Shown here in pieces: positions 56,255 through 64,000 of a stretch of 64,000 nt of DNA. The translations under genes were made by a program, and so were the position numbers. Numbering within the stretch: the first letter of the stretch is position 1; every line of letters begins with the position of its first letter. The DNA lies in assembly GCA_036172665.1 (NCBI GenBank), contig CM069877.1, positions 11,986,501 through 12,050,500 on the forward strand, read 5' to 3'. The DNA is from Prosopocoilus inquinatus. Taxonomy: Eukaryota; Arthropoda; Insecta; Coleoptera; Lucanidae. The notes beneath the pieces were generated by a model. That model worked only from the letters and a program-made list of their open reading frames with translations. It searched no databases and was not told where the DNA came from.

Positions 56255-58436
56255 GGGCTGTTGACATAACCATTTCCCATAACTTCCTTGGGACTTTCGT
56301 TTCTGGCACGTTTGTTTTAAGTTGGCGGGAGATGGAGGACACCACGGTGCAGCTTCCCAAGATGGTTCCTTTCTTGATATTGACGGCGAAACAATTGACG
56401 TTCATCAGGCGGACAGGTACTTCCTTCTTCGCTGTCAACAACATTTTCCCAACGAGGACTCCTCTTCCAATCTTCTGATCATCAGTATTAGGTTCAACCA
56501 TAATGACTTGCCCATCTTGAAAAACACCGTCCAGTTTTGCGTCGACGATAACCTCAGTCCTGCTGGATAATACAACGTCTTCAGCGAGGACTACTCGAGC
56601 GGCCACGTCCCCTCGTTGATGTAGAACCAACTGCTCATTATTGACCGCCATCACGCCACGCTTTAAGTCCAATTGGAACCCGTGGGCACACATGACGTCC
56701 ATGCCCAAAATTGCCTCGTCCTCTATGTCTGCCACCAGTGCACGGTGTTTTATTGGAGTTGAACCAATGGTGATGATAACCTCTACTTCACCGTGGACAG
56801 TTGCTGATATTCCAGTTGCAGTTTTCAGTCTCCACTTGGTCGGCTCGCTGCGTCCAGATGACCTGATGACGTCGGGTCTTAGGATGGTCTTCGTCGCACC
56901 CGTATCCAATAACATGGTGTGAGGAATGTCATCAATGGTAACATCCACGAAGACAATGCTGGTTAACTGCCGTAGGGATATTACTTGTTTGACTTTCGTC
57001 TTTGGGGGCCTCTGAATACGGGTCGACGTTTGCCCCTCTGCACCGACCCGGCTTAGTTTAACTGTGGCTTCCTTGGATCCTGTCTGGGCTTTGGACATCG
57101 CCTGCGAACACACCAGCGGCTTCTTCTGCTTGAGGACCTGTTCCACAATGCGGCGAACATCCTCGGCGGTGGCATATTCCTTGGATTGCTCCTTATTAGC
57201 AGATCCCACCTTGGCGTTGGCGGACTCTTCCTCTTCTTCCTCTTGGAAGTCCATAGCCGCTCGCACCTTGACATGCCCTCTTGAAACTCGTCTCGCCGCT
57301 TCAAATTCCAAGGCATAAGCCAATGCGTTCTTGGATGTCTTCGGATGGGTCATTCTCAATGCCTGCTGGTTGTCTGGGTCACGGATTCCATCTACGAAGG
57401 TTTGCACCGTCAAACATTTGAGGAATTCAACAGGAGCTGTGGGATATGCCAACTGGGCCAGCCGCGCTACGTCCGCTTCGAATTCCTGAAGACTTTCTCC
57501 GGATTTCTGACAGCGATTCCTCAACTGCGCATGGTATACCTCGGTCAGATGGGCCTGTCCGTAACGCATTTCCATCCTATTCACAAGCTTGTCGAAGTCT
57601 TCTTGTTCCTCTTGCGGCATCGTCTGTAGCACATCGATAGCGTCCCCTCTCAAGGCCACAATTAACGAAGTGGCTTTTTCGCTGGCCGTCCATCTGTTCG
57701 CCTTTGCTGCTGCTTCGAACTGTTTGAAGTAGTTGGGCCAAGAAGACTTTCCATCGAACGTTGGTGGTTTTACTTTCAATTTCGAATTTTCTGTTGGTCC
57801 TTCCACAATTCGGGTTTCATTATTTTCTAGTGTTTCTACTGGTGGCTGATCCCCGAACACTCGCAACCCCGCCATGATTTGTTCCAGATTTTTGATTTTA
57901 TTATCCTGCTGGAATATTATTTCTTCCACATTTTCTTGCAAGTTCCTTGTTTCTTCCGATATTTTTACCACTAGTTGATCTTCAAGTCCTTTTGTTTGTT
58001 CTAGAAATTTCTCGTCGAAATTTCTGGATTGCTCTCGAAATTTCTCGTCTAAGTCTCTAGATTGTTCCAACAATTTATTCTGTAATTTGTCGAAATTTCC
58101 AGCTTGTTCTAGAAGCTTCTCCTCTAAATTTCTGGATTGTTCCATTAATTTAGTTCGCAACTCGTCTTTGAAGTTTACAGATTGTTCTCGAAGTTCGTCC
58201 TTGAAATTTCTGGATTGTTCTCGAAGTTCATCTTTCAAGATTTTATTAAAATCGACGGGACCACACGAAATTTCGAAAAGGAAGGTATCTGGGTCTTCAC
58301 CAGCTGTCAACAAATCGAATCGGAGACGCTGTTGAAGTGCGCCTTTCAAACCACAGGTTTCTAACTCTCGTTCTTCCAATTCGGTTTTTAATTCGGCCAC
58401 TTTTAGGTCTTTCAACAACACTTTTCTCGTAGCCAT
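56163..58436 (-). CDS. Gypsy Gag-protease with N-terminal SAP-like motif
   Basis: 757 codons, intact. Residues about 9-38 (LKVAELKTELEE, LETCGLKGALQQRL) match the SAP nucleic-acid-binding motif. Residues about 65-190 are a run of 11-residue-like repeats (LREQSRNFKDE, LLEQSRDLDEK) that should form a long coiled coil. Residues about 225-395 are a Retrotrans_gag capsid region (PPTFDGKSSWPNYFKQFEAA, RYGQAHLTEVY). No CCHC knuckle is seen. An aspartic protease with DTGA at 511-514 follows (TMLLDTGATKTIL, ILGMD). The end overlaps pol, so Pol is probably made by ribosomal frameshifting. The leader (58437-58533) contains the primer-binding site. The coiled-coil repeat number differs from the second gag fragment at 52.1 kb. 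Confidence 0.92.
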   Translation of the reverse strand: MATRKVLLKDLKVAELKTELEERELETCGLKGALQQRLRFDLLTAGEDPDTFLFEISCGPVDFNKILKDELREQSRNFKDELREQSVNFKDELRTKLMEQSRNLEEKLLEQAGNFDKLQNKLLEQSRDLDEKFREQSRNFDEKFLEQTKGLEDQLVVKISEETRNLQENVEEIIFQQDNKIKNLEQIMAGLRVFGDQPPVETLENNETRIVEGPTENSKLKVKPPTFDGKSSWPNYFKQFEAAAKANRWTASEKATSLIVALRGDAIDVLQTMPQEEQEDFDKLVNRMEMRYGQAHLTEVYHAQLRNRCQKSGESLQEFEADVARLAQLAYPTAPVEFLKCLTVQTFVDGIRDPDNQQALRMTHPKTSKNALAYALEFEAARRVSRGHVKVRAAMDFQEEEEEESANAKVGSANKEQSKEYATAEDVRRIVEQVLKQKKPLVCSQAMSKAQTGSKEATVKLSRVGAEGQTSTRIQRPPKTKVKQVISLRQLTSIVFVDVTIDDIPHTMLLDTGATKTILRPDVIRSSGRSEPTKWRLKTATGISATVHGEVEVIITIGSTPIKHRALVADIEDEAILGMDVMCAHGFQLDLKRGVMAVNNEQLVLHQRGDVAARVVLAEDVVLSSRTEVIVDAKLDGVFQDGQVIMVEPNTDDQKIGRGVLVGKMLLTAKKEVPVRLMNVNCFAVNIKKGTILGSCTVVSSISRQLKTNVPETKVPRKLWEMVMSTALDSRPEDKSKESDWPLSRCIRGRKWIQGKN

Positions 58437-58512
58437 TGTTTTTTTTCGATACTGTACTTATTTAATAATCTGATTAAATTTAATTTACTTTAAATTGTTT
58501 ATTTATTTGCAC

Positions 58513-58532
58513 AAACCCGCACACCGACACCA
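58513..58532 (-). other. Primer-binding site of the gypsy element
   Basis: On the minus strand TGGTGTCGGTGTGCGGGTTT begins one base after the LTR end (CGTAACA) and starts with TGG as expected for pairing to a tRNA CCA end. The tRNA is not assigned. Confidence 0.7.
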
Positions 58533-58533
58533 C

Positions 58534-58867
58534 TGTTACGTTTCTAGGGTTTTAATTTATTTATTTAAACGAATAAAACACTCGATAAAAACTTAACCGT
58601 AATTTAATAAAGCTTAAAAACTAATTTATTTGTAACAATTTATTTACACACTAAAAGTCTAACTTCGACGATCGCTGTTAGAATTCCACTGCCTCGTGAG
58701 TCAACCCGGGGCGATTTTATATCATTCGCCGCCGTCTGGAACTCTCTACGCTGGAAGATTCCAGTCTGTTCGATGTAGGCCCCGGTGGCGTGATGGCCGA
58801 TGACGCACAACAGCGAACCGACCTCCTGACGCCCTCAGCGTGACGCAGCACTGAGCGGCTCGCCACA
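58534..58867 (-). repeat. 5' LTR
   Basis: On the minus strand it starts TGTGGCGAGCCGCTCAG and ends AGAAACGTAACA. It is homologous to 52511-52833 but with many substitutions and small indels. Confidence 0.9.
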
Positions 58868-59160
58868 GTATCATGCGATCAATGGAATTTATAATTAGAG
58901 CAGGCTGTGATATTTTCCGAAAAGTTGACAACACTTGCAGTTTGAAATTAAAAATTTGAAGTGTCAGAATTGTGACATTTATGTTTTTAAATGTTTGATA
59001 ATAAACGGATTTTTCTTATAGACTCTCCCCCTAATATTCTAAAAAAAGGGCTTAAATCAGCATAGCCTCGAATATGACAACTGTCAACTTATTATTTATT
59101 TCTCGTTGTATCCCACCACATAACATAACAGCACCAGTCACAGCCTCCTCTAATTATACA
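58868..59160. mobile_element. Truncated/diverged copy of the 371-bp MITE family
   Basis: TCATGCGATCAATGGAATTT next to the LTR matches one terminus of the MITE at 30437-30807. CAGCCTCCTCTAATTATA near 59143 matches the other terminus, and the interior (TTGACAGTTGTCATATTCGA in reverse) also matches. The gypsy element lies directly at its left edge. Confidence 0.7.
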
Positions 59161-60556
59161 TAGGAAATCTGCCTTGAATTTATATGTTAATTATTTTGCC
59201 ACGTTAGTGTTATAAAGGAACGGCTTTTCATCTCTTGTTAAATATACGAGTAATTACCATGGAAACAATTCATAAATATCAATTAACCATTTAGAAAAGT
59301 CGAGTTGCCGATTAACTTTAACGGGCAAATGAAAAGATTGGGCCTTAAATGAATACAAATTATTTAAAGTATTTATATCTTTTGTATTCCTGCTTGTTTG
59401 TAAATAAGTTGTGGTATGTTCACTATTTACTTTTGTTTTCTAATTTCATTTTCATCTTGACAAAGTATTAAACATGTTAAATATTGTTCAATTCAGGAAA
59501 AAGTAGATGCACTTCATATACGAAACTCGTCTATTTCAAGTGGTTGCATTAGTTAATCAACACTATTATTAATTTTGTATTTGAACTTGATTTAATGATG
59601 CATTTCCGATACATAAAAATTCGCATAGTGCTGATTAACATTGTGCAACCACCTGAAACACAAGGGTTCCGTGTATGATGTGGTGAATCTATTCTTTCCT
59701 GAATTGAATTGTATTTAAAAATTACCGCCATTGTGCTGCAACGCTATTTATGACCGGGGGAAGAACTAGTAGAGAAAGAAAGACGATGAAACGAGAAGAA
59801 TAGAATATCGCCAAGTATATATCATACAAATTCCTGTCTATGTCTATGTCTTTTGCAATTTACGATGATCTTTATAGTAAAATGGTCAGTGTTCGTTTTA
59901 ATTTAAGCTGTGTCACAGTTACAGTTTTCAAAACTATCAGACGAGAGTCAATTTCAATTGCAAATAATTTAAGATAAAAAAATGTCAAATCAAGAAGGTG
60001 ACGACGGATATTTGATTGCCTTCACAAGAGATTGTCTATCGACACTTGAGATTCCTCAAAAATAACACGAAGTACATACAGCTTAATTGCATAAACGAAA
60101 TTCTTTTTTTTTTTTCAATTACTACTAACCTTTGTCAGACTCGTGCACGTGACGATTCGAGTTCTTCTTGGCCGTTTGCTTCGGTTATTATAAACACAAT
60201 TTAAATTTAAATTATGTATTCGGCGTCAGAAGAATGTATTTTGCTTGTTGACACTTCCAATAATTCGTTTTCACTTCACTTGTTTTCTTTTTCTTTTTTT
60301 TATATTAAAGCTGCGTCTTTGGCCTTTCTTCCACTTCAAATTCACCACAACTTCACCTATTCGCAAGCTTTTCTAACCTCTTTATTTTTCACATGAGGCT
60401 TGTTCAAAGGTACAAAGTAGATTGCGATTAACTAATTTTGTATCATCGTTTATTTGTTATCGACTTACTAAACGCACATACAGATATCGCCAGATATCGT
60501 GATTCATTTAGAACACTTTTTATTTAATCACAGGTACATAGACCATTTTGCACGAC
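59161..60556. other. Unassigned AT-rich segment with a hairpin MITE
   Basis: About 59483-59715 is an imperfect palindrome: TTCAATTCAGGAAAAAGTAG and GTGGTTGCATTAGTTAATCA are inversely repeated near 59700 and 59630. The rest has only short frames. One (59982-60068, 27 codons, starting MSNQEGDDGYLIAF) has a good start context but no support. Confidence 0.45.
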
Positions 60557-60587
60557 ATGGGTCTATGGGCTTTGCCCATAGACCCAT
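60557..60587. repeat. Perfect 14-bp hairpin with TTT loop
   Basis: ATGGGTCTATGGGC, TTT, GCCCATAGACCCAT. The repeat is exact. I see no associated gene or T-run terminator. Confidence 0.85.
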
Positions 60588-60842
60588 TTGCTGTGAAAAC
60601 ATCAGTTTTTTTATTTTTGAGCTTTTAGACCTTTTTGAAGTTATGGTCTTCAATTCTGCATGCCAGACCGACAGAAAGTTTACCAAACATTAAAGGTCAA
60701 TACCAGAAATAGCGATTTAAGCAAATTATCCATTAATCTTTTCAAAAATGCAATTTTGAATCATTCTCTGGTCAGTGTCAATCGTATATGCAAGACAGTG
60801 ATGTAAGTTATGTAAGTACCTCATGTAATTATTTTTTTAATA
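60588..60842. other. Short unassigned segment
   Basis: Nothing recognised. Confidence 0.4.
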
Positions 60843-61460
60843 CTGTTTGCTCGGCCTCAAAATCGTTTTTCCCATTTCCTGGCCTTTAGCCGAAATTTCG
60901 CAGTATTCAATAATAATAAACCGTTTAGTTTTTTTAATTTTTTTATTTTTAAAAATAAGGTCAGGAAATGGGAAAGAAATTTGAAATTTTTGGAATGAAA
61001 TCGCTGAAATCAAATGTGGTATATGATATACGCTAGCTCCGCCTTCGGGCCTAGTGCAAGAGGGGCCAATTCGCACATTCATTCTCCCAATTTAGTGACA
61101 GATGAAGAGTATGAGTGAGAGCGAATGCGTTTCAGTGCGTGTATGAGTGAAACACAGAATACACGCACCGTAAACGCACGAACGCTACCGAGTGCCGCCA
61201 AAAAATAAAGTTCCTATAATTCTATAAATATTTCTCTTTTCAGAGTCGTGCTTTTTGGTAATTTTTTTACGCTACTTTGAAAGAAACATTTTTGTCATAA
61301 TAAACTTCTGCAAATCTGGTAGTCATGCACTTAATTAGTTTTAAAAAGGGAATACTCAACAAATTTATGTTATTTTGTTATTTATTTGTGTAGAGTATAC
61401 ATTTACCTTGACATTATTAAAAATCCCTGTTAATGCATGTAATCAATATTATGTGATAAC

Positions 61461-61973
61461 TAAGCCCTCGAATCTAAACTCAAGAGGCTTTGTATTCGGA
61501 GGACGTCGAGGCTCGATTTCTCGCTGCATTTCCGATAGGCACGGGCATTCAATGGTCGAATTCTGCGTCTCATTAATTTTAATTTTGACGATTCGACATT
61601 TATTTGATTGCTAAGTCTCTCCGTAAATAATGAAGAGTTCAAAATTTACCTAGAGAAAGCGTCTCTCACAACCTGTTATGTAGAGAGATCATTTTCACGC
61701 TTTAAAAGACAAGACATTCTCACGGCAAATCGAAACGAACGAACGAACGAAAATTTGGAACGTTATTTAATAATTAATTTTAATAACGATTAATAGCTGA
61801 GAAATTTTAGTATTATCTTCCCTACTCGAATTTCGAATACCTGAGAATACTCAACAACGCGCGTCTCTGTTAAACCGGGCAACCGAAATATTCAGATCTG
61901 TGCTACACCGGGGGTGTTACGATGCGTAATCGACATCTGGGAGACTGGACGGGCTATTTTCCTCGATGATGTA
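61461..61973 (+). mobile_element. hAT-related insertion inside copy B
   Basis: Compared with copy A, 513 bp is inserted between GTGATAAC (61453-61460) and GAGATAAC (61974-61981), a 7/8 match consistent with a hAT 8-bp duplication. A frame at 61608-61793 has VERSFSRFKRQDILT and ENLERYLIINFN, the C-terminal dimerisation motif of hAT transposases. Terminal inverted repeats are not evident. Confidence 0.65.
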
Positions 61974-62152
61974 GAGATAACACAGGAATAAACAATAAAT
62001 AAAATGGGTCGATGATGTAACATGTTGAATACCAAGTTCACCGAAATAGTGAAACGGAACTGCGTCAAATAATTTTTGTTTCTGCACAACTAATTGAATA
62101 AAATATAAATATTTGATGAATACGAGGATTCAGATCTCATCAACTGTAACCT

Positions 62153-62248
62153 GAAATAAATTTATTTTAACAACTAACGTTACTGCCAACTAAAATGTCA
62201 GATTTTTATGGATAGTCCGAATTTAAAACAATTGTGAACGATTTATAC
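62153..62248. other. Unassigned bases inside copy B
   Basis: Part of the inserted segment. Nothing recognised. Confidence 0.35.
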
Positions 62249-63631
62249 ACTGTGTCCACATTTCTATGCTCACCATTGGCATCTCGGTTATTAGAAGACA
62301 TAGAGCAACGGTTAAATAGGGAATGTTTTGCAGAATTCAATGCTGTCAAAGTTTTTGATGCAAATAGAAACCTCTGATTGTCATTTGTTTTCAAGTTATT
62401 AGGACTAACTTTTGTTTTTCATATGGTACCCATTTTAGGTTTTTGGAAAATTTGATAGTCTTTAAAAAGAGCTTTTCAACGATATATAACATACCCGAAA
62501 AATGTTTATTTTTAATGGAGATATTAACAAAAACATAAACTAATGAAACCTTATGAAATTAGTAGGCTATGGAATTAAACACCAACGAAAAAGCTTAAAG
62601 ATATGGTAACTATGCTGTAAAATATCGAAATGATAATAAAAGTCATAAAAGAAAAAAAAGTAAAGGAAGCGTACTAAAAGGTGAGGTTGACTTAAAGAAA
62701 CTGTTCAATAAGACAACCATTCTGTTCCACACACTTTTGACATCTTATTCTAACAGAGTTTCAGACACTACAAAGTGTGTTTTAGTTTAATAATCTTAGC
62801 ACATCCACCATTCTTTGTTCTAAAATTCCCTGAGCTTTTGGCGGTGCAAAATTAAATACTTCGTTTTTAGTGGAACCCCTTAAATGACAGTCAAGGGGGG
62901 TAAGGTCGGGTGATCTTGCAAACCATTGTACTGGTCCATTATTTGAGAGCACTCTAATTAAAGTTTTCTCTCAAAAAATGTACGTCACGAGTGTTATGGG
63001 CGAGGTAATCATCCTGCTGGAACCTGATGTTTTGCGGCATTTCGTCAGGATTAATAATTTGTCTCGAAGCAGGTATTTTTCTTTTGTTAGTAGTTCCAAA
63101 TATCTGTTACGTCAATATCGTTTCGTTATTTTACAGTATTGAGTGTTTAATTTCATAGCGTACTAATTTCAAAAGGGATTAATTTATGTTTTTGTTAATA
63201 TCTCCGTTAAAAATAAATATTTTTCGGGTATGTTATACATCGTTGAAAAGCTCTTTTTAAAGAATATCTAATTAACCAAAAACCTAATATGGGTGCCATA
63301 AGAAAAACAAAAGTTAGCCCTAATAACTTGAAAACAAATGACAATCGAAGGTTTCTGTTTGCATCAAAAACTTTGTCTTAAAAAAGTGTCTGAACAAAGT
63401 AAAAGTTTAGAAGAGGTCACATCAGGTGTTATCGAGTTATTGAGGAATATTGAAAACGTCAAATTTTGGTTTTCTTAAATTATCTTAAAATTTTTTAAAG
63501 TTATGGTGAATTTGAAATGAGATTTGTTGCGAGCATTGAATTCTGCAAAACATTCCCTGTTTAACCGTTGCTCTATGTCTTCTAATAACCGAGATGCCAA
63601 TGGTGAGCATCGAAATGTGGACACAGTGTAT
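62249..63631. mobile_element. Inverted-repeat transposon with transposase relic
   Basis: The left arm, about 62249-62540, is inversely repeated at about 63184-63631 (TACACTGTGTCCACATTTCT outermost; AATGGAGATATTAACAAAAA innermost). The right arm carries about 150 extra bp (63383-63536). The spacer encodes a degenerate transposase on the minus strand. Confidence 0.75.
62783..63060 (-). pseudogene. DDE transposase fragment (IS630/Tc1/mariner type)
   Basis: Translated on the minus strand this gives MPQNIRFQQDDYLAHNTRDV and, after a stop and one-base shift near 62955, NNGPVQWFARSPDLTPLDCH, then a decayed tail ending in a stop. FQQD-x-(5)-H and W-ARSPDLTPLD are the second and third catalytic blocks of this transposase group. 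It is too short and damaged to work. It lies in the spacer of the inverted repeat, so it probably belongs to that element. Confidence 0.75.
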
Positions 63632-63758
63632 GTAATACGTTATATCAATCGGTAAACTTCCGCCTATTAATAAAAAATAGAGTATAGTTTTAGCAAATCA
63701 GCGCATATGCAACTGTCAACAAAAAAAAGGACATTTAATATCACCTACAACTACGGTT

Positions 63759-64000
63759 TCAAATTTGAAGTGCATCTGCACAACTATTCGTTAAAGCTAA
63801 CTGCCCTTGAATCTGATAGTAATAGATATGTGTTTTCTTCAGTTTCACAGTATTGCCATCCAAAAAGAAATAGGGCATAACTTTCATCTTTGCTGCTTCC
63901 TGAGAAGTTATTTTTAACTTCGCTAACTTATTGGGACACTTGATCTCAATTATAGCATCCTCACCAACTAGTCCATCAGGACTAGCTCCAAGATACGGCA
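63759..64000 (-). CDS. YqaJ-type nuclease, C-terminal part (runs off the window)
   Basis: 79 codons and a TGA at 63761-63759 on the minus strand; the 5' part lies beyond 64000. Motifs are YLGASPDGLVGED, IIEIKCPNK and YYYQIQGQL. These are the D...E-x-K...Q-x-x-Q signature of the YqaJ/lambda-exonuclease-like (PD-(D/E)XK) nuclease fold. In animals this domain is common in lineage-expanded, probably transposon-derived proteins. Its stop lies within the dispersed repeat shared with 898-1850, supporting a mobile origin. The full length, other domains and intactness cannot be judged here. Confidence 0.8.
   Translation of the reverse strand, partial: PYLGASPDGLVGEDAIIEIKCPNKLAKLKITSQEAAKMKVMPYFFLDGNTVKLKKTHIYYYQIQGQLALTNSCADALQI

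Larger units (their letters stand above)
52511..58867 (-). mobile_element. Ty3/gypsy LTR retrotransposon with an extra macrodomain ORF
   Basis: The order on the minus strand is 5' LTR (58534-58867), primer-binding site, gag with protease, pol (reverse transcriptase, RNase H, integrase), extra ORF, polypurine tract and 3' LTR (52511-52833). LTRs are bounded by TGTGGCG and CGTAACA. The order reverse transcriptase before integrase defines Ty3/gypsy. Lesions are two in-frame stops and one frameshift in pol. The two LTRs differ visibly in sequence and length (334 and 323 bp), so the element is old or recombinant. The sequence on the right flank is a MITE fragment. The left flank is a second gag fragment rather than a target duplication. 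Confidence 0.92.
60843..63776 (-). repeat. Dispersed repeat, copy B (inverted relative to 898-1850), interrupted
   Basis: Blocks 60843-61460, 61982-62152 and about 63741-63776 are the reverse complement of copy A. Insertions split it: a hAT-related fragment (61461-61973) and a segment containing an inverted-repeat transposon (62153-63740). The YqaJ frame at the right edge runs into this repeat, so it is the downstream part of that element. Confidence 0.75.

Noticed and set aside
52961..57640. Plus-strand open frames over the gypsy element
   Set aside because: They are shadows of the minus-strand gag, pol and macrodomain frames.
59982..60068. Short frame starting MSNQEGDDGYLIAF
   Set aside because: Only 27 codons to the stop, no recognised motif and no clear donor that extends it.
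898..63776. Inverted repeats about 60 kb apart read as terminal repeats of one giant element (Polinton-like)
   Set aside because: No Polinton genes (polymerase, integrase, capsid) lie between; a host ABCA gene and unrelated transposons do. The repeats carry independent insertions, so they are dispersed copies.

Overview
The window looks like euchromatic, AT-rich, repeat-laden nuclear DNA of an insect. A beetle is my weak guess; the phylum-level call is firmer. Evidence: short spliceosomal introns (56-68 bp) in an ABCA-type ABC transporter gene, a CR1/Jockey-group LINE with (TAAA)n tails, a Ty3/gypsy LTR retrotransposon, hAT and Tc1/mariner-type DNA transposons, and many palindromic MITEs. No prokaryotic gene organisation is present.

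Layout. 1-3.6 kb: a dispersed repeat (898-1850) followed by a sharply GC/CpG-rich block with no credible gene. 4.4-11.4 kb: a CCAACC-type minisatellite split by two LINE copies, a full-length minus-strand LINE (6507-10710) nested inside the 3' UTR of a 5'-truncated plus-strand copy of the same family. 11.6-14.6 kb: a cluster of units carrying a conserved GGCAACC/GGTTGCC hairpin, then small MITEs. 14.96-29.52 kb: the C-terminal half (second membrane domain and second nucleotide-binding domain) of an ABCA transporter on the plus strand in about 12 exons. Its introns hold a 3.4-kb inverted repeat, a Tc1-like MITE, a second minisatellite and palindromic MITEs. 25.634-37.683 and 37.911-52.092 kb form a tandem duplication of about 12 kb that carries the last four ABCA exons twice. 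The second copy has an extra 2.18-kb hAT transposon with an 8-bp target duplication. 52.09-58.87 kb: a minus-strand Ty3/gypsy element (LTR-gag/protease-pol-extra ORF-LTR) joined to a second gag fragment. 58.9-64 kb: MITEs, a 14-bp perfect hairpin, an inverted copy of the 898-1850 repeat interrupted by other transposons, and at the right edge the C-terminal part of a YqaJ-type nuclease gene.

Most notable. (1) The gypsy element encodes, after pol, an ORF with an OARD1/TARG1-like macrodomain (ADP-ribose hydrolase type) plus a CCCH zinc finger. Its ATG overlaps the pol stop as ATGA, and its tail runs through the polypurine tract into the LTR. (2) In the LINE, ORF1 and ORF2 are in the same frame, separated by one UAG in the context UAG-CAA-UUA, the classic tobamovirus-type readthrough signal. 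ORF2 has no AUG upstream of the conserved start of its endonuclease. (3) The duplicated terminal exons could act as alternative 3' ends of the ABCA gene, or could be a false duplication from assembly of two haplotypes.

Limits: all calls come from reading the sequence. No alignment, profile search or expression evidence was available. Exon joins are supported by GT-AG signals and phase, except at the first visible ABCA exon.
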